A stretch of DNA of 64,000 nt from an uncultured Lachnospiraceae bacterium (GCA_910578555.1 CAJTPS010000011.1:62001-126000); one strand, 5' to 3'; counted from the first letter of the stretch, positions 33,581-43,595 are shown. Notes: generated by a model from the letters alone, not told the origin. Made by a program: numbers and translations.

Positions 33581-34831
33581 ATGAATAAGGAATTAATGGA
33601 GGCACTGGATATTCTGGAGAAAGAAAAAGAGATCAGCAAGGAAACTCTTTTTGAGGCAATCGAAAATTCTCTGATCACGGCGTGCAAGAACCATTTCGGC
33701 AAGGCAGACAATGTCAAGGTGGAGATCGACAGGGAGACTTGTGATTTTCTCTGCTATGCGGAAAAGGAAGTCGTGGAAGAGGTAGAGGACGATGTGCTGC
33801 AGATCTCTCTGGAAGATGCGCAGGAGATCTCCAGGAAGGCGCAGCTGGGCGATATGCTTCATGTGGAGATCAAATCCAAGGAGTTTGGCCGTATTGCGAC
33901 GCAGAATGCGAAGAATGTAATTTTACAGAAGATCCGCGAGGAGGAGCGGAGCGTCATCTTCAATCAGTATTATGAGAAGGAAAAGGATGTGGTGACGGGT
34001 ATCGTACAGCGTCATATTGGCAGGAATATCTCCATCAATCTGGGTAAGGCGGATGCCATCTTAAACGAGAGTGAGCAGGTAAGAGGAGAGAATTTCAGAC
34101 CGACCGAGAGAATTAAGGTATATATTCTGGAGGTGAAGAATACACCTAAAGGACCGAGGATTCTTGTAAGCCGGACCCATCCGGAACTGGTCAAAAGGCT
34201 GTTCGAGTCGGAGGTGACGGAGATCAAGGACGGAACGGTAGAGATCATGAGTATCGCCAGAGAGGCAGGCAGCAGAACGAAGCTGGCGGTGCGCTCCAAC
34301 AATCCGAATGTGGACGCGGTGGGTGCATGTGTCGGTATTAACGGTACCAGAGTCAATTCTATTGTGGATGAATTATGCGGTGAGAAGATCGATATTGTCA
34401 ACTGGGATGAGAATCCCGGTAACCTGATCCAGAATGCGCTGTCTCCCGCCAAGATCGTCGCAGTATTTGCGGACCCTGATGAGAAGACGGCGAAAGTCGT
34501 GGTGCCGGATTATCAGTTGTCTCTCGCCATCGGTAAGGAAGGACAGAACGCAAGACTGGCGGCCAGACTGACCGGTTACAAGATCGACATCAAGAGTGAG
34601 ACACAGGCGAAGGATGCACCGGGCTTCCGATATGAAGACTATGTCTATGACGATGACGAGTATGATGAGGAAGACTACGGCGAGGAAGGCTATGACGAGG
34701 AATATGCGGAAGAAAATTACGAGGCCGCAGATTCTGAGGGGACCGGATACGATGAAGAAGCGTACGGGGAAAGTTATGAGGAAGAACCCGATGAAGCCGT
34801 AGAGACTGAGGAAACCGGTCAGGAGGCGTAA
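33581..34831 (+). CDS. nusA: Transcription termination/antitermination factor NusA
   Basis: Binds RNA polymerase and nascent RNA to modulate pausing and termination. Domains: N-terminal polymerase-binding domain (NKELMEALDILEKEK), S1 (about 135-200), KH1 and KH2 (about 225-345; VGACVGINGTRVNSIVDEL and AIGKEGQNARLAARLTGYKI). The last 70 residues are extremely acidic and Tyr-rich (DDDEYDEEDYGEEGYDEEYA), a family-variable tail. Length 416. AGGAGG precedes the ATG. Confidence 0.97.
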   Translation: MNKELMEALDILEKEKEISKETLFEAIENSLITACKNHFGKADNVKVEIDRETCDFLCYAEKEVVEEVEDDVLQISLEDAQEISRKAQLGDMLHVEIKSKEFGRIATQNAKNVILQKIREEERSVIFNQYYEKEKDVVTGIVQRHIGRNISINLGKADAILNESEQVRGENFRPTERIKVYILEVKNTPKGPRILVSRTHPELVKRLFESEVTEIKDGTVEIMSIAREAGSRTKLAVRSNNPNVDAVGACVGINGTRVNSIVDELCGEKIDIVNWDENPGNLIQNALSPAKIVAVFADPDEKTAKVVVPDYQLSLAIGKEGQNARLAARLTGYKIDIKSETQAKDAPGFRYEDYVYDDDEYDEEDYGEEGYDEEYAEENYEAADSEGTGYDEEAYGESYEEEPDEAVETEETGQEA

Positions 34832-34884
34832 GCGTGCGGCAGACAGAAGGAAGATAGATTCGGGATGACAGAGAGGACAGGACA

Positions 34885-35169
34885 ATGGCGAAGAAGATTC
34901 CCATGCGGCAGTGTGTGGGCTGCGGCGAAATGAAAAGTAAAAAAGAGATGATGCGCGTTCTGCGTAATGAAGAGGGAGCTATCGTCCTGGATATGACCGG
35001 CAGAAAAAACGGAAGGGGTGCTTATCTGTGCATGAACAGAGAGTGTCTGGTCAGAGCCAGAAAGAATAAAGGACTGGAGCGGTCCTTTAAGATGAGCATT
35101 CCGGAAGGAATATATGAGAATCTGGAAAAGGAGTTTGAGGAGGGCGAACGTGCAGAACAGACCGAATAA
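34885..35169 (+). CDS. rnpM: RNase P modulator RnpM (YlxR)
   Basis: Small RNA-binding protein of the nusA operon; in Bacillus it is reported to bind and modulate RNase P RNA. The signatures RQCVGCGEMKSKKEMMRV and GRGAYLCMNRECLVRARK are those of the YlxR family, and 94 residues is the usual length. Its 3' end overlaps the next gene by 20 bases. Confidence 0.93.
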   Translation: MAKKIPMRQCVGCGEMKSKKEMMRVLRNEEGAIVLDMTGRKNGRGAYLCMNRECLVRARKNKGLERSFKMSIPEGIYENLEKEFEEGERAEQTE

Positions 35170-35473
35170 AGATCGGGTGTTATCTATGCTGGGTTTAGCC
35201 GCCCGCTCCAGAAATGTTGTCAGTGGCGGATTTGCGACAGAGGAAGCAGTTAAGAGAGGGAAAGCATATCTGGTTATCATAGCTGAGGATGCTTCGGATA
35301 ACACCAGAAAAAAATATAGTAATATGTGTGAGTTCTATGAAGTGCCCTGTGTGTATTACAGCGTAAAAGCTATACTCGGGCACTCTATCGGCAAGGAAGA
35401 GCGATCCTGTCTTGCTGTGACTGATCAGGGATTTGCAGATTCGATACAGAAACATTTATTAGATTCGAGATAG
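35150..35473 (+). CDS. L7Ae-family ribosomal protein YlxQ
   Basis: Small kink-turn RNA-binding protein of the L7Ae/L30e fold, found in this operon between rnpM and infB. It opens LSMLGLAARSRNVVSGGFATEE and continues with LVIIAEDASDNTRKK and VPCVYYSVKAILGHSIGKE, typical of YlxQ. The start is placed at GTG 35150, just after GAGGAGGG; an ATG at 35114 in the same frame lies further inside rnpM. At 107 residues it is a normal size. Confidence 0.88.
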   Translation: MQNRPNKDRVLSMLGLAARSRNVVSGGFATEEAVKRGKAYLVIIAEDASDNTRKKYSNMCEFYEVPCVYYSVKAILGHSIGKEERSCLAVTDQGFADSIQKHLLDSR

Positions 35474-35488
35474 TTGGAGGTAGTGAGC

Positions 35489-38347
35489 ATGGCAAAAATG
35501 AAAGTACATGAGCTGGCAAAAGAGTTAGGCAGGCAGAGCAAGGAGCTGATCGCTTTTTTGCAGGATAAAGGATATGAAGTGAAGGTTGCGCAAAGTTCTA
35601 TTGAGGATGAGGCGATCGGACTGGTGAAGAAACAGTTCGGCGGCGATGGGAAGCCGCAGGATAACGGGCAGAAGACGGATGCGAAAGCGGCGGCTGATAC
35701 CGAAGCTAAGACGAAAGCGGCGGAGTCTGTGAGAACGGAAGCAGAACCGAAGAACAACGGGGTGGAAAGCGCAAAAGAGCCTAAAGCGCCGGCAAAATCC
35801 GTAAAACCGGACGAACGGCCGAATCAGCCCAGACCGGCCAGACCGGACGGGCAGGCCAGAACTGAGCAGCCTAAGAAGAAAAAGATTATCTTCGTGAGTA
35901 ATCCGCATAATTCCAAGATGCCGGGGCAGGGACAACGTCCGGCGCAGGGCGGCGGTAACCGCGGCAATGACAGAGACAGAAGACCCGCGGGAAACGGCGG
36001 ACGTCCGGTACAGGCACAGAATATGCCGCATAAGATTATCCGGCCGACGCAGAAACCGATTCCGGTGACTGCAGAACCCTATGAGGTGCGCCAGAGACAG
36101 CAGCAGGAGCGCAGGATGGAGCAGCGCCAGCAGGAGAAGCGGGAACGTGAACGGGAACGCGAAAACATGGCGAATGCGCAGGCAAACAGACCGCAGCAGG
36201 GACAGGAGAGAACAGGAAGTGCAGGAGAAAATCGCAGACCTGAAGGCCAGAACAGGCCGGCTTATAACAACAATCAGGGCGATCGCAGGAATAGCGGCGC
36301 TGGTGCGGGCGGTAACCGCGGCGCGGGTAATTTTGACCGCACTCCGAGAAGCGGCGGCGGGCAGGACAATCGATTCCGGAAGAATAACAATCAGAAGGAC
36401 TTTGTGCCCGAGACGCCTGTCAAGGACGTGGAGAAGCACAGGGATGACGAGAAGCGCAGAGCAAATCAGGAGCGGGATAAACGCTCGAAGAAAGATCTGA
36501 TCTATGAAGAGGATGATGCAGCAGTAAAGAACCGCAATAAAGCGGGCCGCTTCATTAAGCCGGAGAAGAAGGCGGAATCGGCAGCAGAAGAACAGATCAA
36601 GGTGATTACGGTTCCGGATTCGCTGACGATCAAGGAACTGGCTGATAAGATGAAAGTGCAGCCTTCCGCGATCATCAAAAAGCTCTTTTTACAGGGACAG
36701 ATTGTGACGTTAAACTCGGAGATCAGCTTCGAAGATGCCGAGAGCATAGCGATCGAATATGAGATTATCTGTGAGAAAGAAGTGAAGGTCGATGTGATCG
36801 AGGAACTGCTTAAGGAGGATGAGGAAGACGAGGCTTCCATGGTAAGCAGACCGCCGGTTATCTGTGTCATGGGACACGTTGACCATGGTAAGACTTCCCT
36901 GCTTGACGCGATCCGTAAGACGAATGTGACGGATAAAGAGGCCGGCGGCATCACGCAGGCGATCGGTGCGTATACGGTTAAGGCGAACGGACAGAGCATT
37001 ACCTTCCTGGATACGCCGGGACACGAGGCGTTTACGGCGATGCGTATGCGCGGCGCCAACTCTACGGACATCGCGGTTCTGGTAGTCGCGGCGGACGACG
37101 GTGTTATGCCGCAGACCATCGAGGCGATCAACCATGCCAAGGCGGCGGGAATCGAGATCATTGTAGCGGTCAATAAGATTGATAAGCCGAGTGCAAATAT
37201 TGATCGTGTGAAACAGGAAATGACAGAATATGAACTGATTCCGGTAGACTGGGGCGGGTCTACAGAGTTTGTTCCGGTATCCGCGAAATCAGGAGAAGGC
37301 ATTGAGAATCTGCTGGAGACGATTCTGCTGACGGCCGAAATTATGGAATTGAAGGCGAATCCGAACAGAAATGCCAGAGGTCTGGTGATCGAGGCGGAGC
37401 TCGACAAGGGACGCGGTCCCGTGGCCACCGTGCTGGTGCAGAAAGGTACGCTGCATGTGGGCGACTTTATATCCGCAGGCGCAAGCCATGGCAAGGTAAG
37501 AGCCATGATCGACGACAAGGGCAGACGTGTGAAGGAGGCGGTGCCTTCCACACCGGTGGAGATCCTGGGTCTGTCCGATGTTCCCAGTGCGGGAGAAGTA
37601 TTTATCGTACACGAAAATGACAAGAGCGCAAAATCCTATGCAGAAACTTATAAAGCGCAGCATAAGGAGGAGATGCTTGCAGATACTAAGACAAGAATGT
37701 CTCTGGACGATCTGTTCAGCCGGATTCAGGAGGGTAATCTGAAAGAACTGAATCTGATTGTGAAAGCGGACGTTCAGGGTAGTGTGGAAGCTGTCAAACA
37801 GAGTCTGATGAAGCTGTCCAATGAGGAAGTCGTGGTAAAATGTATCCACGGCGGCGTAGGCGCGATCAATGAGTCGGACGTTTCCCTTGCTTCCGCATCC
37901 TCGGCGATTATCATCGGCTTCAATGTCAGACCGGATTCCACCGCGAAGGCGGCGGCAGAGCGCGAAGGCGTGGACGTGCGGCTGTATAAGGTGATCTATC
38001 AGGCGATCGAGGATATCGAGGCGGCGATGAAGGGCATGTTAGATCCGATCTTCGAGGAGAAGGTGATCGGTCATGCGGAAGTACGTCAGATCTTCAAGGC
38101 ATCGGCGATCGGTAATATCGCAGGTTCTTACGTGCTGGACGGTGAGTTCCAGAGAGGCTGTAAGATCCGGATCACCAGAGAAGGCGAGCAGATCTATGAA
38201 GGCGAACTGGCATCCTTAAAGCGCTTCAAGGACGATGTGAAGGAAGTTAAGGCAGGATTCGAGTGCGGTCTTGTATTCGACGGATTTGATAAGATGCAGG
38301 AGCTTGATATCGTTGAGGCGTATATCATGGTAGAAGTGCCCAGATAA
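35489..38347 (+). CDS. infB: Translation initiation factor IF-2
   Basis: GTPase that places initiator tRNA on the 30S subunit. The N-terminus has the small IF2-N module (MKVHELAKELGRQSKELIAF), then a long disordered Gly/Arg/Gln-rich linker (about 50-300), a second IF2-N module (SLTIKELADKMKVQPSAIIK), the G domain (GHVDHGKTS at about 462, DTPGHEAF, NKIDKP), domain II and the C-terminal domains. Length 952. Start at 35489 because GGAGG is at 35476-35480. Confidence 0.97.
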   Translation: MAKMKVHELAKELGRQSKELIAFLQDKGYEVKVAQSSIEDEAIGLVKKQFGGDGKPQDNGQKTDAKAAADTEAKTKAAESVRTEAEPKNNGVESAKEPKAPAKSVKPDERPNQPRPARPDGQARTEQPKKKKIIFVSNPHNSKMPGQGQRPAQGGGNRGNDRDRRPAGNGGRPVQAQNMPHKIIRPTQKPIPVTAEPYEVRQRQQQERRMEQRQQEKRERERERENMANAQANRPQQGQERTGSAGENRRPEGQNRPAYNNNQGDRRNSGAGAGGNRGAGNFDRTPRSGGGQDNRFRKNNNQKDFVPETPVKDVEKHRDDEKRRANQERDKRSKKDLIYEEDDAAVKNRNKAGRFIKPEKKAESAAEEQIKVITVPDSLTIKELADKMKVQPSAIIKKLFLQGQIVTLNSEISFEDAESIAIEYEIICEKEVKVDVIEELLKEDEEDEASMVSRPPVICVMGHVDHGKTSLLDAIRKTNVTDKEAGGITQAIGAYTVKANGQSITFLDTPGHEAFTAMRMRGANSTDIAVLVVAADDGVMPQTIEAINHAKAAGIEIIVAVNKIDKPSANIDRVKQEMTEYELIPVDWGGSTEFVPVSAKSGEGIENLLETILLTAEIMELKANPNRNARGLVIEAELDKGRGPVATVLVQKGTLHVGDFISAGASHGKVRAMIDDKGRRVKEAVPSTPVEILGLSDVPSAGEVFIVHENDKSAKSYAETYKAQHKEEMLADTKTRMSLDDLFSRIQEGNLKELNLIVKADVQGSVEAVKQSLMKLSNEEVVVKCIHGGVGAINESDVSLASASSAIIIGFNVRPDSTAKAAAEREGVDVRLYKVIYQAIEDIEAAMKGMLDPIFEEKVIGHAEVRQIFKASAIGNIAGSYVLDGEFQRGCKIRITREGEQIYEGELASLKRFKDDVKEVKAGFECGLVFDGFDKMQELDIVEAYIMVEVPR

Positions 38348-38443
38348 CATATTAGAACAGGCGTTATGATATGAGAGATCCGGGTGGAAAGGGTGTTGCT
38401 GTCCGGTTTGAGGCCGTGCAGTGACGAAGAGGTTTACTGGATA

Positions 38444-38830
38444 ATGCGTAAGAACAGTGTTAAAAATACCCGTATCAATGGAGAAGTCCAGCGTGTGCTG
38501 GCAGAGATCATCCGGGGCGGGATCAAAGATCCGCGGATTGCCCCGATGACCTCGGTGGTGGCGGTGGAGGTGGCTCCCGATTTAAAGACCTGTAAAGCGT
38601 GGATTAGCGTGCTGGGCGATGAGCAGGCACAGAAGGATACGTTAGCGGGGCTTAAAAGTGCGGAAGGCTATATCCGTAATCAGCTTGCAAAGACGATCAA
38701 TCTGCGCAATACGCCGCAGGTGTATTTCATCATGGATCAGTCCATTGCATACGGAGTGAATATGTCTAAGCTGATAGACGAAGTGGTAGTAAAACAGGCA
38801 GAAGAAGATGAGATGGTAGAAAAAGGTTGA
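38444..38830 (+). CDS. rbfA: Ribosome-binding factor A
   Basis: 30S assembly factor acting on 16S rRNA helix 1. The 128-residue KH-type protein shows NTRINGEVQRVLAEIIRGGI, KDPRI and, later, LKSAEGYIRNQLAKTINLRN and PQVYFIMDQSIAYG. Start placed at ATG 38444, which matches family N-termini and follows AAGAGG at 38427-38432; an in-frame GTG at 38384 would add 20 non-homologous residues. Confidence 0.94.
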   Translation: MRKNSVKNTRINGEVQRVLAEIIRGGIKDPRIAPMTSVVAVEVAPDLKTCKAWISVLGDEQAQKDTLAGLKSAEGYIRNQLAKTINLRNTPQVYFIMDQSIAYGVNMSKLIDEVVVKQAEEDEMVEKG

Positions 38831-38880
38831 AAGAAAAGCGCTTTCAACTATTGAGTATGAGTGCCCGCTGAAGCAGGCAA

Positions 38881-39843
38881 ATGGGTGTAATGATGAAGAT
38901 AATGGATGAAGTAAAAGGAGCAAAGTCGATCGCGGTCAGCGGACACGTGAGGCCGGACGGAGACTGTGTCGGATCAGTGATGGGGTTGTACCTTTATCTG
39001 AAAAAGGAGATGCCGGAGGCACAGGTTGATGCATATCTGGAAAAACCGGCGGAAATCTTCGGCTGTATCGATCATATTGAAGAAATTAAATCTGAAGTTA
39101 ATACAGAGCAGGTTTATGACGTATTTATAGCGCTTGACACCGCCGCCGACCGTCTGGGCAATGCGGAACCGGTCTACCGCAGAGCGAACAAGAAGATCAA
39201 CATAGATCATCATGTCAGCAACAGAGGCTGCGGTGATGTCAGTATTGTGGAACCGCAGCGGAGTTCCACGGCAGAACTTTTGTACGACTTGATGGACCCG
39301 GAGAAGATCGACGTACAGATCGCTAAGGCAATCTACATCGGTATCATTCATGATACGGGCGTACTGCGGTACTCCAACACATCACCCCGTACCCTGCAGA
39401 TTGCTGCAGAACTTGTTAAATTTGGATTTAATTTCTCGGAGATTATAGAAGAAACTTTCTTTGAGAGAACTTATCTTCAGACGCAGATCATGGGAAGAGC
39501 AATTCTGGAGAGTGTACGCTTCATGAATGACAGATGTATTGTCAGCATGGTTTCCCGCCGTATGATGGAGTTCTACAGAGTGACGCCGAAGGATCTGGAC
39601 GGCATCGTCAATCATCTGCAGTCCGTAAAGGGCGTGGACTGTTCCATCTTTATGTACGAGACAGGTACGTTGGAGTATAAGGTGAGTATGCGTTCCAACG
39701 GCAGGGTGGACGTGTCGGCTGTGGCGCTTAAGTTCGGCGGCGGTGGTCATGTGCGTGCGGCCGGCTGTACGATGAACGGTACATATCATGACAATATCAA
39801 CAACCTTTCCATAGAGATTGCGGAGCAGTTTAAGAATGAATAA
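38881..39843 (+). CDS. nrnA: DHH-family bifunctional oligoribonuclease/PAP phosphatase NrnA
   Basis: Degrades nano-RNAs and can dephosphorylate pAp. The DHH domain has SGHVRPDGDCVGS, IALDTAA, and NIDHHVSNRG, the metal-binding blocks; the DHHA1 domain ends with KFGGGGHVRAAGC. Length is 320 residues; the exact start among closely spaced ATGs (38881, 38890, 38893) is unsure. The gene often sits between rbfA and truB in Firmicutes, as here. It overlaps truB by 8 bases. Confidence 0.93.
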   Translation: MGVMMKIMDEVKGAKSIAVSGHVRPDGDCVGSVMGLYLYLKKEMPEAQVDAYLEKPAEIFGCIDHIEEIKSEVNTEQVYDVFIALDTAADRLGNAEPVYRRANKKINIDHHVSNRGCGDVSIVEPQRSSTAELLYDLMDPEKIDVQIAKAIYIGIIHDTGVLRYSNTSPRTLQIAAELVKFGFNFSEIIEETFFERTYLQTQIMGRAILESVRFMNDRCIVSMVSRRMMEFYRVTPKDLDGIVNHLQSVKGVDCSIFMYETGTLEYKVSMRSNGRVDVSAVALKFGGGGHVRAAGCTMNGTYHDNINNLSIEIAEQFKNE

Positions 39844-40852
39844 CACATATAATGGAATCGTAAATGTCTATAAGGAGTCTGGTTTTACTTCCCATGATGT
39901 GGTAGCCAGGCTTCGGGGCATCTGTAAAATGAAGAAAATCGGACATACAGGAACACTCGATCCGGAGGCGGTCGGCGTGCTTCCTGTATGTTTCGGTTCA
40001 GGCACGAAACTCTGTGATCTGCTGACCGATTGGGATAAGGAGTATATCGCCGTGCTTCGTCTGGGGAGGACGACCGACACACAGGATATGACGGGACAGA
40101 TATTGTCGGAATGCACCCAGGAGCAGATGGAAGCGCTGACAGAGGAACGGGTGCGGGAGACAATTTTAAACTTTCAGGGCAGCTATGACCAGATTCCGCC
40201 CATGTATTCTGCGCTTAAGGTGAACGGGAAGAAGCTTTATGAGCTGGCGAGAGCGGGTAAAGAGGTGGAGCGCAGTCCCAGAGCGGTGCAGATCAGGGAG
40301 ATCGAGATTTTGGAAACGGAACTGCCGACAGTCAGAATGCGCATTGTCTGCTCTAAAGGAACGTATATCCGGACGCTGTGCCATGATATCGGCGGACGTC
40401 TCGGATGCGGCGGCGTCATGGAGTCCCTTATCAGAAGCAGAGTCGGCATATTCGGGATAGAAGAGGCACTGACACTGGCAGAACTGGAGAAACTGCGGGA
40501 CGAAGGAACGATAGCAAGCGTTATTGTATCGCCGGATGCAATTTTTGCCGACTGCCGTGCCGTGATCGTGAATGAATCGGGCCGCAGGATGGTGCAGAAC
40601 GGAAACCGGTTAGGGGCGGCGCAGATTGCGCGGACCGTACAGCCGGGACGGGAGGCTGCGCAGCAGACAGACGGGCAGACGGACTTTACCGGACGGTTGG
40701 AGCAAAATACGGACATCAGAGCGTTTGCGGAAGCAGAACAGGTCAGAGTCTATGACGGCAGCGGGAAGTTCTATGGAATCTATATCTGCCATGGCGCGGA
40801 GGGTATACTGAAACCCGTCAAGATGTTCCTTACTGATCATGATAAACGTTAG
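39836..40852 (+). CDS. truB: tRNA pseudouridine(55) synthase TruB
   Basis: Makes pseudouridine 55 in the tRNA T loop. The catalytic Asp is in KIGHTGTLDPEAVGVLP; YDQIPPMYSALKVNGKKLYE and CSKGTYIRTLCHDIG are also typical. The 338 residues exceed the usual ~300: after QNGNRLGAAQIA the C-terminal PUA-like domain carries a hydrophilic insert of about 35 residues (VQPGREAAQQTDGQTD and on). Start at ATG 39836, with GGAG at 39822-39825 inside nrnA. Confidence 0.95.
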   Translation: MNNTYNGIVNVYKESGFTSHDVVARLRGICKMKKIGHTGTLDPEAVGVLPVCFGSGTKLCDLLTDWDKEYIAVLRLGRTTDTQDMTGQILSECTQEQMEALTEERVRETILNFQGSYDQIPPMYSALKVNGKKLYELARAGKEVERSPRAVQIREIEILETELPTVRMRIVCSKGTYIRTLCHDIGGRLGCGGVMESLIRSRVGIFGIEEALTLAELEKLRDEGTIASVIVSPDAIFADCRAVIVNESGRRMVQNGNRLGAAQIARTVQPGREAAQQTDGQTDFTGRLEQNTDIRAFAEAEQVRVYDGSGKFYGIYICHGAEGILKPVKMFLTDHDKR

Positions 40853-40873
40853 GGAAAGCAGGTGCAGAAGAGC

Positions 40874-41836
40874 ATGCAGATTATAGAACAAACGACAGAT
40901 TTTGTGCTGCCGGCAGCGAGTGCGGTCGCCATCGGCAAGTTTGACGGGATTCACCTCGGACACCGGAAGCTGGTTTCCCGGCTTTTGGAGCACAGGCAGA
41001 ATGGGCTGCTGGCTACCATTTTTACTTTTGATACCTCTGCTGCCGCTTTTTTCGGGGGAGAGGAAAAGGAACTGACCACCAGAGCGGAAAAGAGAGCCGT
41101 ATTCGAAGAGATGGGCATAGATGTGCTTATTGAATTTCCGCTGAACAGGGAGACGGCCGCCACCGAACCGGAGGAATTTGTGCGCAGGTATCTGGCGGAG
41201 CAGATGAAGGCGGCATATATCTGTGCGGGACCGGATGTGTCTTTCGGAAAGAACGGGGCGGGAGATTACGCGCTCTTAGAGCAGTTTGCAGACAAGTATG
41301 GTTATCGGACGGAGTTGATCGAAAAGGTCGGGCTGCCGGACGGAACGGAAATCAGTTCTACTGCGATTCGGGAAGCAGTCAGACGAGGGAATATGGAGCT
41401 TGTCAGAGGTATGCTGGGTAAGCCTTATAGTGTGAGCGGGTGTGTGGAACACGGACGCCGGTTCGGCAGCACTATCGGAATGCCCACCGCGAATCTGATT
41501 CCGGAGCAGGATAAGCTGCTTCCGCCGAACGGTGTCTATTATTCGAACGTTATTGTCATGGACGGAAAAGAAGGCAAGGGGTACCGCAGTATCTCCAATG
41601 TGGGATGTAAACCGACAGTGAGCGCAGCCGGTCTGGTGGGGATCGAGACGTATCTCTATGATTTCGAGGGAGATCTTTACGGGAAAGACATTACGGTTAT
41701 GCTGCAGGCTTTCCGCAGACCGGAACAGAAGTTTGACGATGCGGACGCGCTGCGCAGACAAATGGAGGCGGACATTACGGCAGGAAGAGAATATACGGCA
41801 GCTATGAGCGGAGCGCCTTTGCGAATGGATCGGTGA
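40874..41836 (+). CDS. ribF: Bifunctional riboflavin kinase/FAD synthetase
   Basis: Converts riboflavin to FMN and FMN to FAD. The N-terminal FAD synthetase domain shows AVAIGKFDGIHLGHRKLV and, later, EISSTAIREAVRRGNMELV; the C-terminal kinase domain shows VEHGRRFGSTIGMPTANL and PNGVYYSNV, then SISNVGCKPTV. About 320 residues, normal. The start is ATG 40874 or GTG 40862. truB-ribF adjacency is standard in Firmicutes. I see no FMN riboswitch upstream. Confidence 0.96.
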   Translation: MQIIEQTTDFVLPAASAVAIGKFDGIHLGHRKLVSRLLEHRQNGLLATIFTFDTSAAAFFGGEEKELTTRAEKRAVFEEMGIDVLIEFPLNRETAATEPEEFVRRYLAEQMKAAYICAGPDVSFGKNGAGDYALLEQFADKYGYRTELIEKVGLPDGTEISSTAIREAVRRGNMELVRGMLGKPYSVSGCVEHGRRFGSTIGMPTANLIPEQDKLLPPNGVYYSNVIVMDGKEGKGYRSISNVGCKPTVSAAGLVGIETYLYDFEGDLYGKDITVMLQAFRRPEQKFDDADALRRQMEADITAGREYTAAMSGAPLRMDR

Positions 41837-41872
41837 ACTGTCACTGCGGCGGGAGAGAATTTATAATGGGGC

Positions 41873-41901
41873 TTGTCAGTATACTTTATTTCCGATAAAA
41901 T
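41873..41901 (+). promoter_or_regulatory. Promoter of the Na/Pi symporter gene
   Basis: TTGTCA at 41873-41878 and TAAAAT at 41896-41901 with a 17-base spacer, 56 bases before the start codon. It separates this gene from the nusA-ribF operon. Confidence 0.6.
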
Positions 41902-41957
41902 AGAATCGTGTAGGTTTACGCGGCGAATCAGTACATATGAAGGGAATCTGAAATCAG

Positions 41958-43595
41958 ATGGACATATCGATTATGTTATCCATGGCGGGCGGTCTGGGAC
42001 TGTTCCTGTATGGTATGCGTATTATGAGCGACAGCATTGAGAAAGTTGCCGGCGCAAAATTGAGAGGGATTTTAGAGCGGTTGACGACCAACCGCTTTAC
42101 AGGCATATTGGTAGGTATTTTCTTTACGGCCGTGATACAGTCTTCATCGGCGTGTACGGTTATGGTAGTCAGCTTCGTCAATTCGGGGCTGATGACGCTG
42201 ACGCAGGCGGCGGGCGTGATCTTCGGTGCCAATATCGGTACGACGGTGACGGCGCTGCTGGTATCTTTTAAGCTGGAAAAGGTAGCGCCGGTCATACTGC
42301 TGCTGGGTGTGCTGATCATCATGTTCTGCAAGCGGCAGAAGGTTTCCCGGTGGGGTGAAGTCATCATCGGCTTCGGCGTTCTGTTTATGGGGCTCGGTAC
42401 GATGTCCGCAGCAATGGCGGGAATGAAAGACTCTCCCGCAGTTTTACATATGTTTGCATCTTTACAGTCACCGATTCTTGCGGTGATTCTCGGCGCTGTG
42501 CTCACAGCGGTGATCCAAAGCTCTTCCGTGACGGTCAGCATCATGGTACTGCTTGCCAATCAGGGGATGATGACTATGGATATCGGCATGTACGTGATTC
42601 TGGGCTGTAATATCGGCGCCTGCACTTCGGCGGTGCTTGCTTCCCTGAACGGTAAGAAGGACGCGAAGCGGGCGGCGGCGATTCATCTGATCTTTAACGT
42701 GATTGGTACGATCATTGTCTATATTATATTCCTGTTCGGCGTAGGGCAGATTGTAGAGGCGCTCACAGCCATTGCGGGAAACAATTTGGGACGAGTCGTT
42801 GCTTATGCGCATATCTTTATCAAAGTGTTCCAGGTTATCATTATGATGCCTTTTATCAAGGGAATTGTGAAGCTTACTTATCTTGTGGTGCCCGGTGATG
42901 ATAAGAAGGTAGGATATCGGGACAGCTACCAGCTTAAATATATCGGTGAAAAAGTGGTGTTAAACCCTGCTACGGCAGTGGTGGAGGCGATCAAGGAACT
43001 GGATCGTATGGCGTCACTTGCAGATGAGAATTTAAACCGTGCCATGAACGTTCTTCTGACGCTGGAACCCGAGGAGATCGAGGAAGTGCGGGAAGTGGAG
43101 AAGAATATAGACTTCCTGAGCCATGCAATCACCAACTATCTGGTCAAGATCAACCAGACGACGCTGCCCATCGAGGATTTGAAGAGCATCGGTGCGCTTT
43201 TTCATGTTGTCAATGACATCGAGCGGATCGGTGACCATGCGGAAAATATTGCGGAGGCGGCGGAGCGCAGGATCAAGACCGGCGTGGGATTCTCTAAGGA
43301 AGCCCAGAAGGAACTGGGCGAGATGATGAATATGGTCAATACGATTCTGCGGTTCTCCTTCGAGATGTTTGTCAAGAGTACGGAGGAGCATGTGGAGGAT
43401 ATCCTGCATCTGGAGGAGGCCATCGACGAGAAGGAGAAAGAACTGCAGCAGAAGCATATCGAGCGTCTGTCGAACAACGAATGTACGCCCGAGGCCGGTG
43501 CGCTCTTCTCGGATATTGTATCCGGTCTGGAGAGAGTTGCGGATCATGCCGTGAACATTGCGTTTTCCAGCAGTTACGGGGAGGGGAACGCGTAA
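41958..43595 (+). CDS. Na+/phosphate symporter with C-terminal PhoU-like domain
   Basis: Sodium-coupled phosphate transporter of the NptA/YjbB family. Two inverted membrane repeats carry the paired motifs VIQSSSACTVMV / GANIGTTVTALL and VIQSSSVTVSIMVLL / GCNIGACTSAVLAS. From about residue 335 a helical PhoU-like domain follows (DLKSIGALFHVVNDIERIGDHAENI and ERVADHAVNIAF). Length 545. It has its own promoter. The direction of phosphate movement cannot be told from sequence. Confidence 0.92.
   Translation: MDISIMLSMAGGLGLFLYGMRIMSDSIEKVAGAKLRGILERLTTNRFTGILVGIFFTAVIQSSSACTVMVVSFVNSGLMTLTQAAGVIFGANIGTTVTALLVSFKLEKVAPVILLLGVLIIMFCKRQKVSRWGEVIIGFGVLFMGLGTMSAAMAGMKDSPAVLHMFASLQSPILAVILGAVLTAVIQSSSVTVSIMVLLANQGMMTMDIGMYVILGCNIGACTSAVLASLNGKKDAKRAAAIHLIFNVIGTIIVYIIFLFGVGQIVEALTAIAGNNLGRVVAYAHIFIKVFQVIIMMPFIKGIVKLTYLVVPGDDKKVGYRDSYQLKYIGEKVVLNPATAVVEAIKELDRMASLADENLNRAMNVLLTLEPEEIEEVREVEKNIDFLSHAITNYLVKINQTTLPIEDLKSIGALFHVVNDIERIGDHAENIAEAAERRIKTGVGFSKEAQKELGEMMNMVNTILRFSFEMFVKSTEEHVEDILHLEEAIDEKEKELQQKHIERLSNNECTPEAGALFSDIVSGLERVADHAVNIAFSSSYGEGNA

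Noticed and set aside
40853..40874. FMN riboswitch before ribF
   Set aside because: Only about 20 bases separate truB and ribF, and the needed conserved stems are absent.
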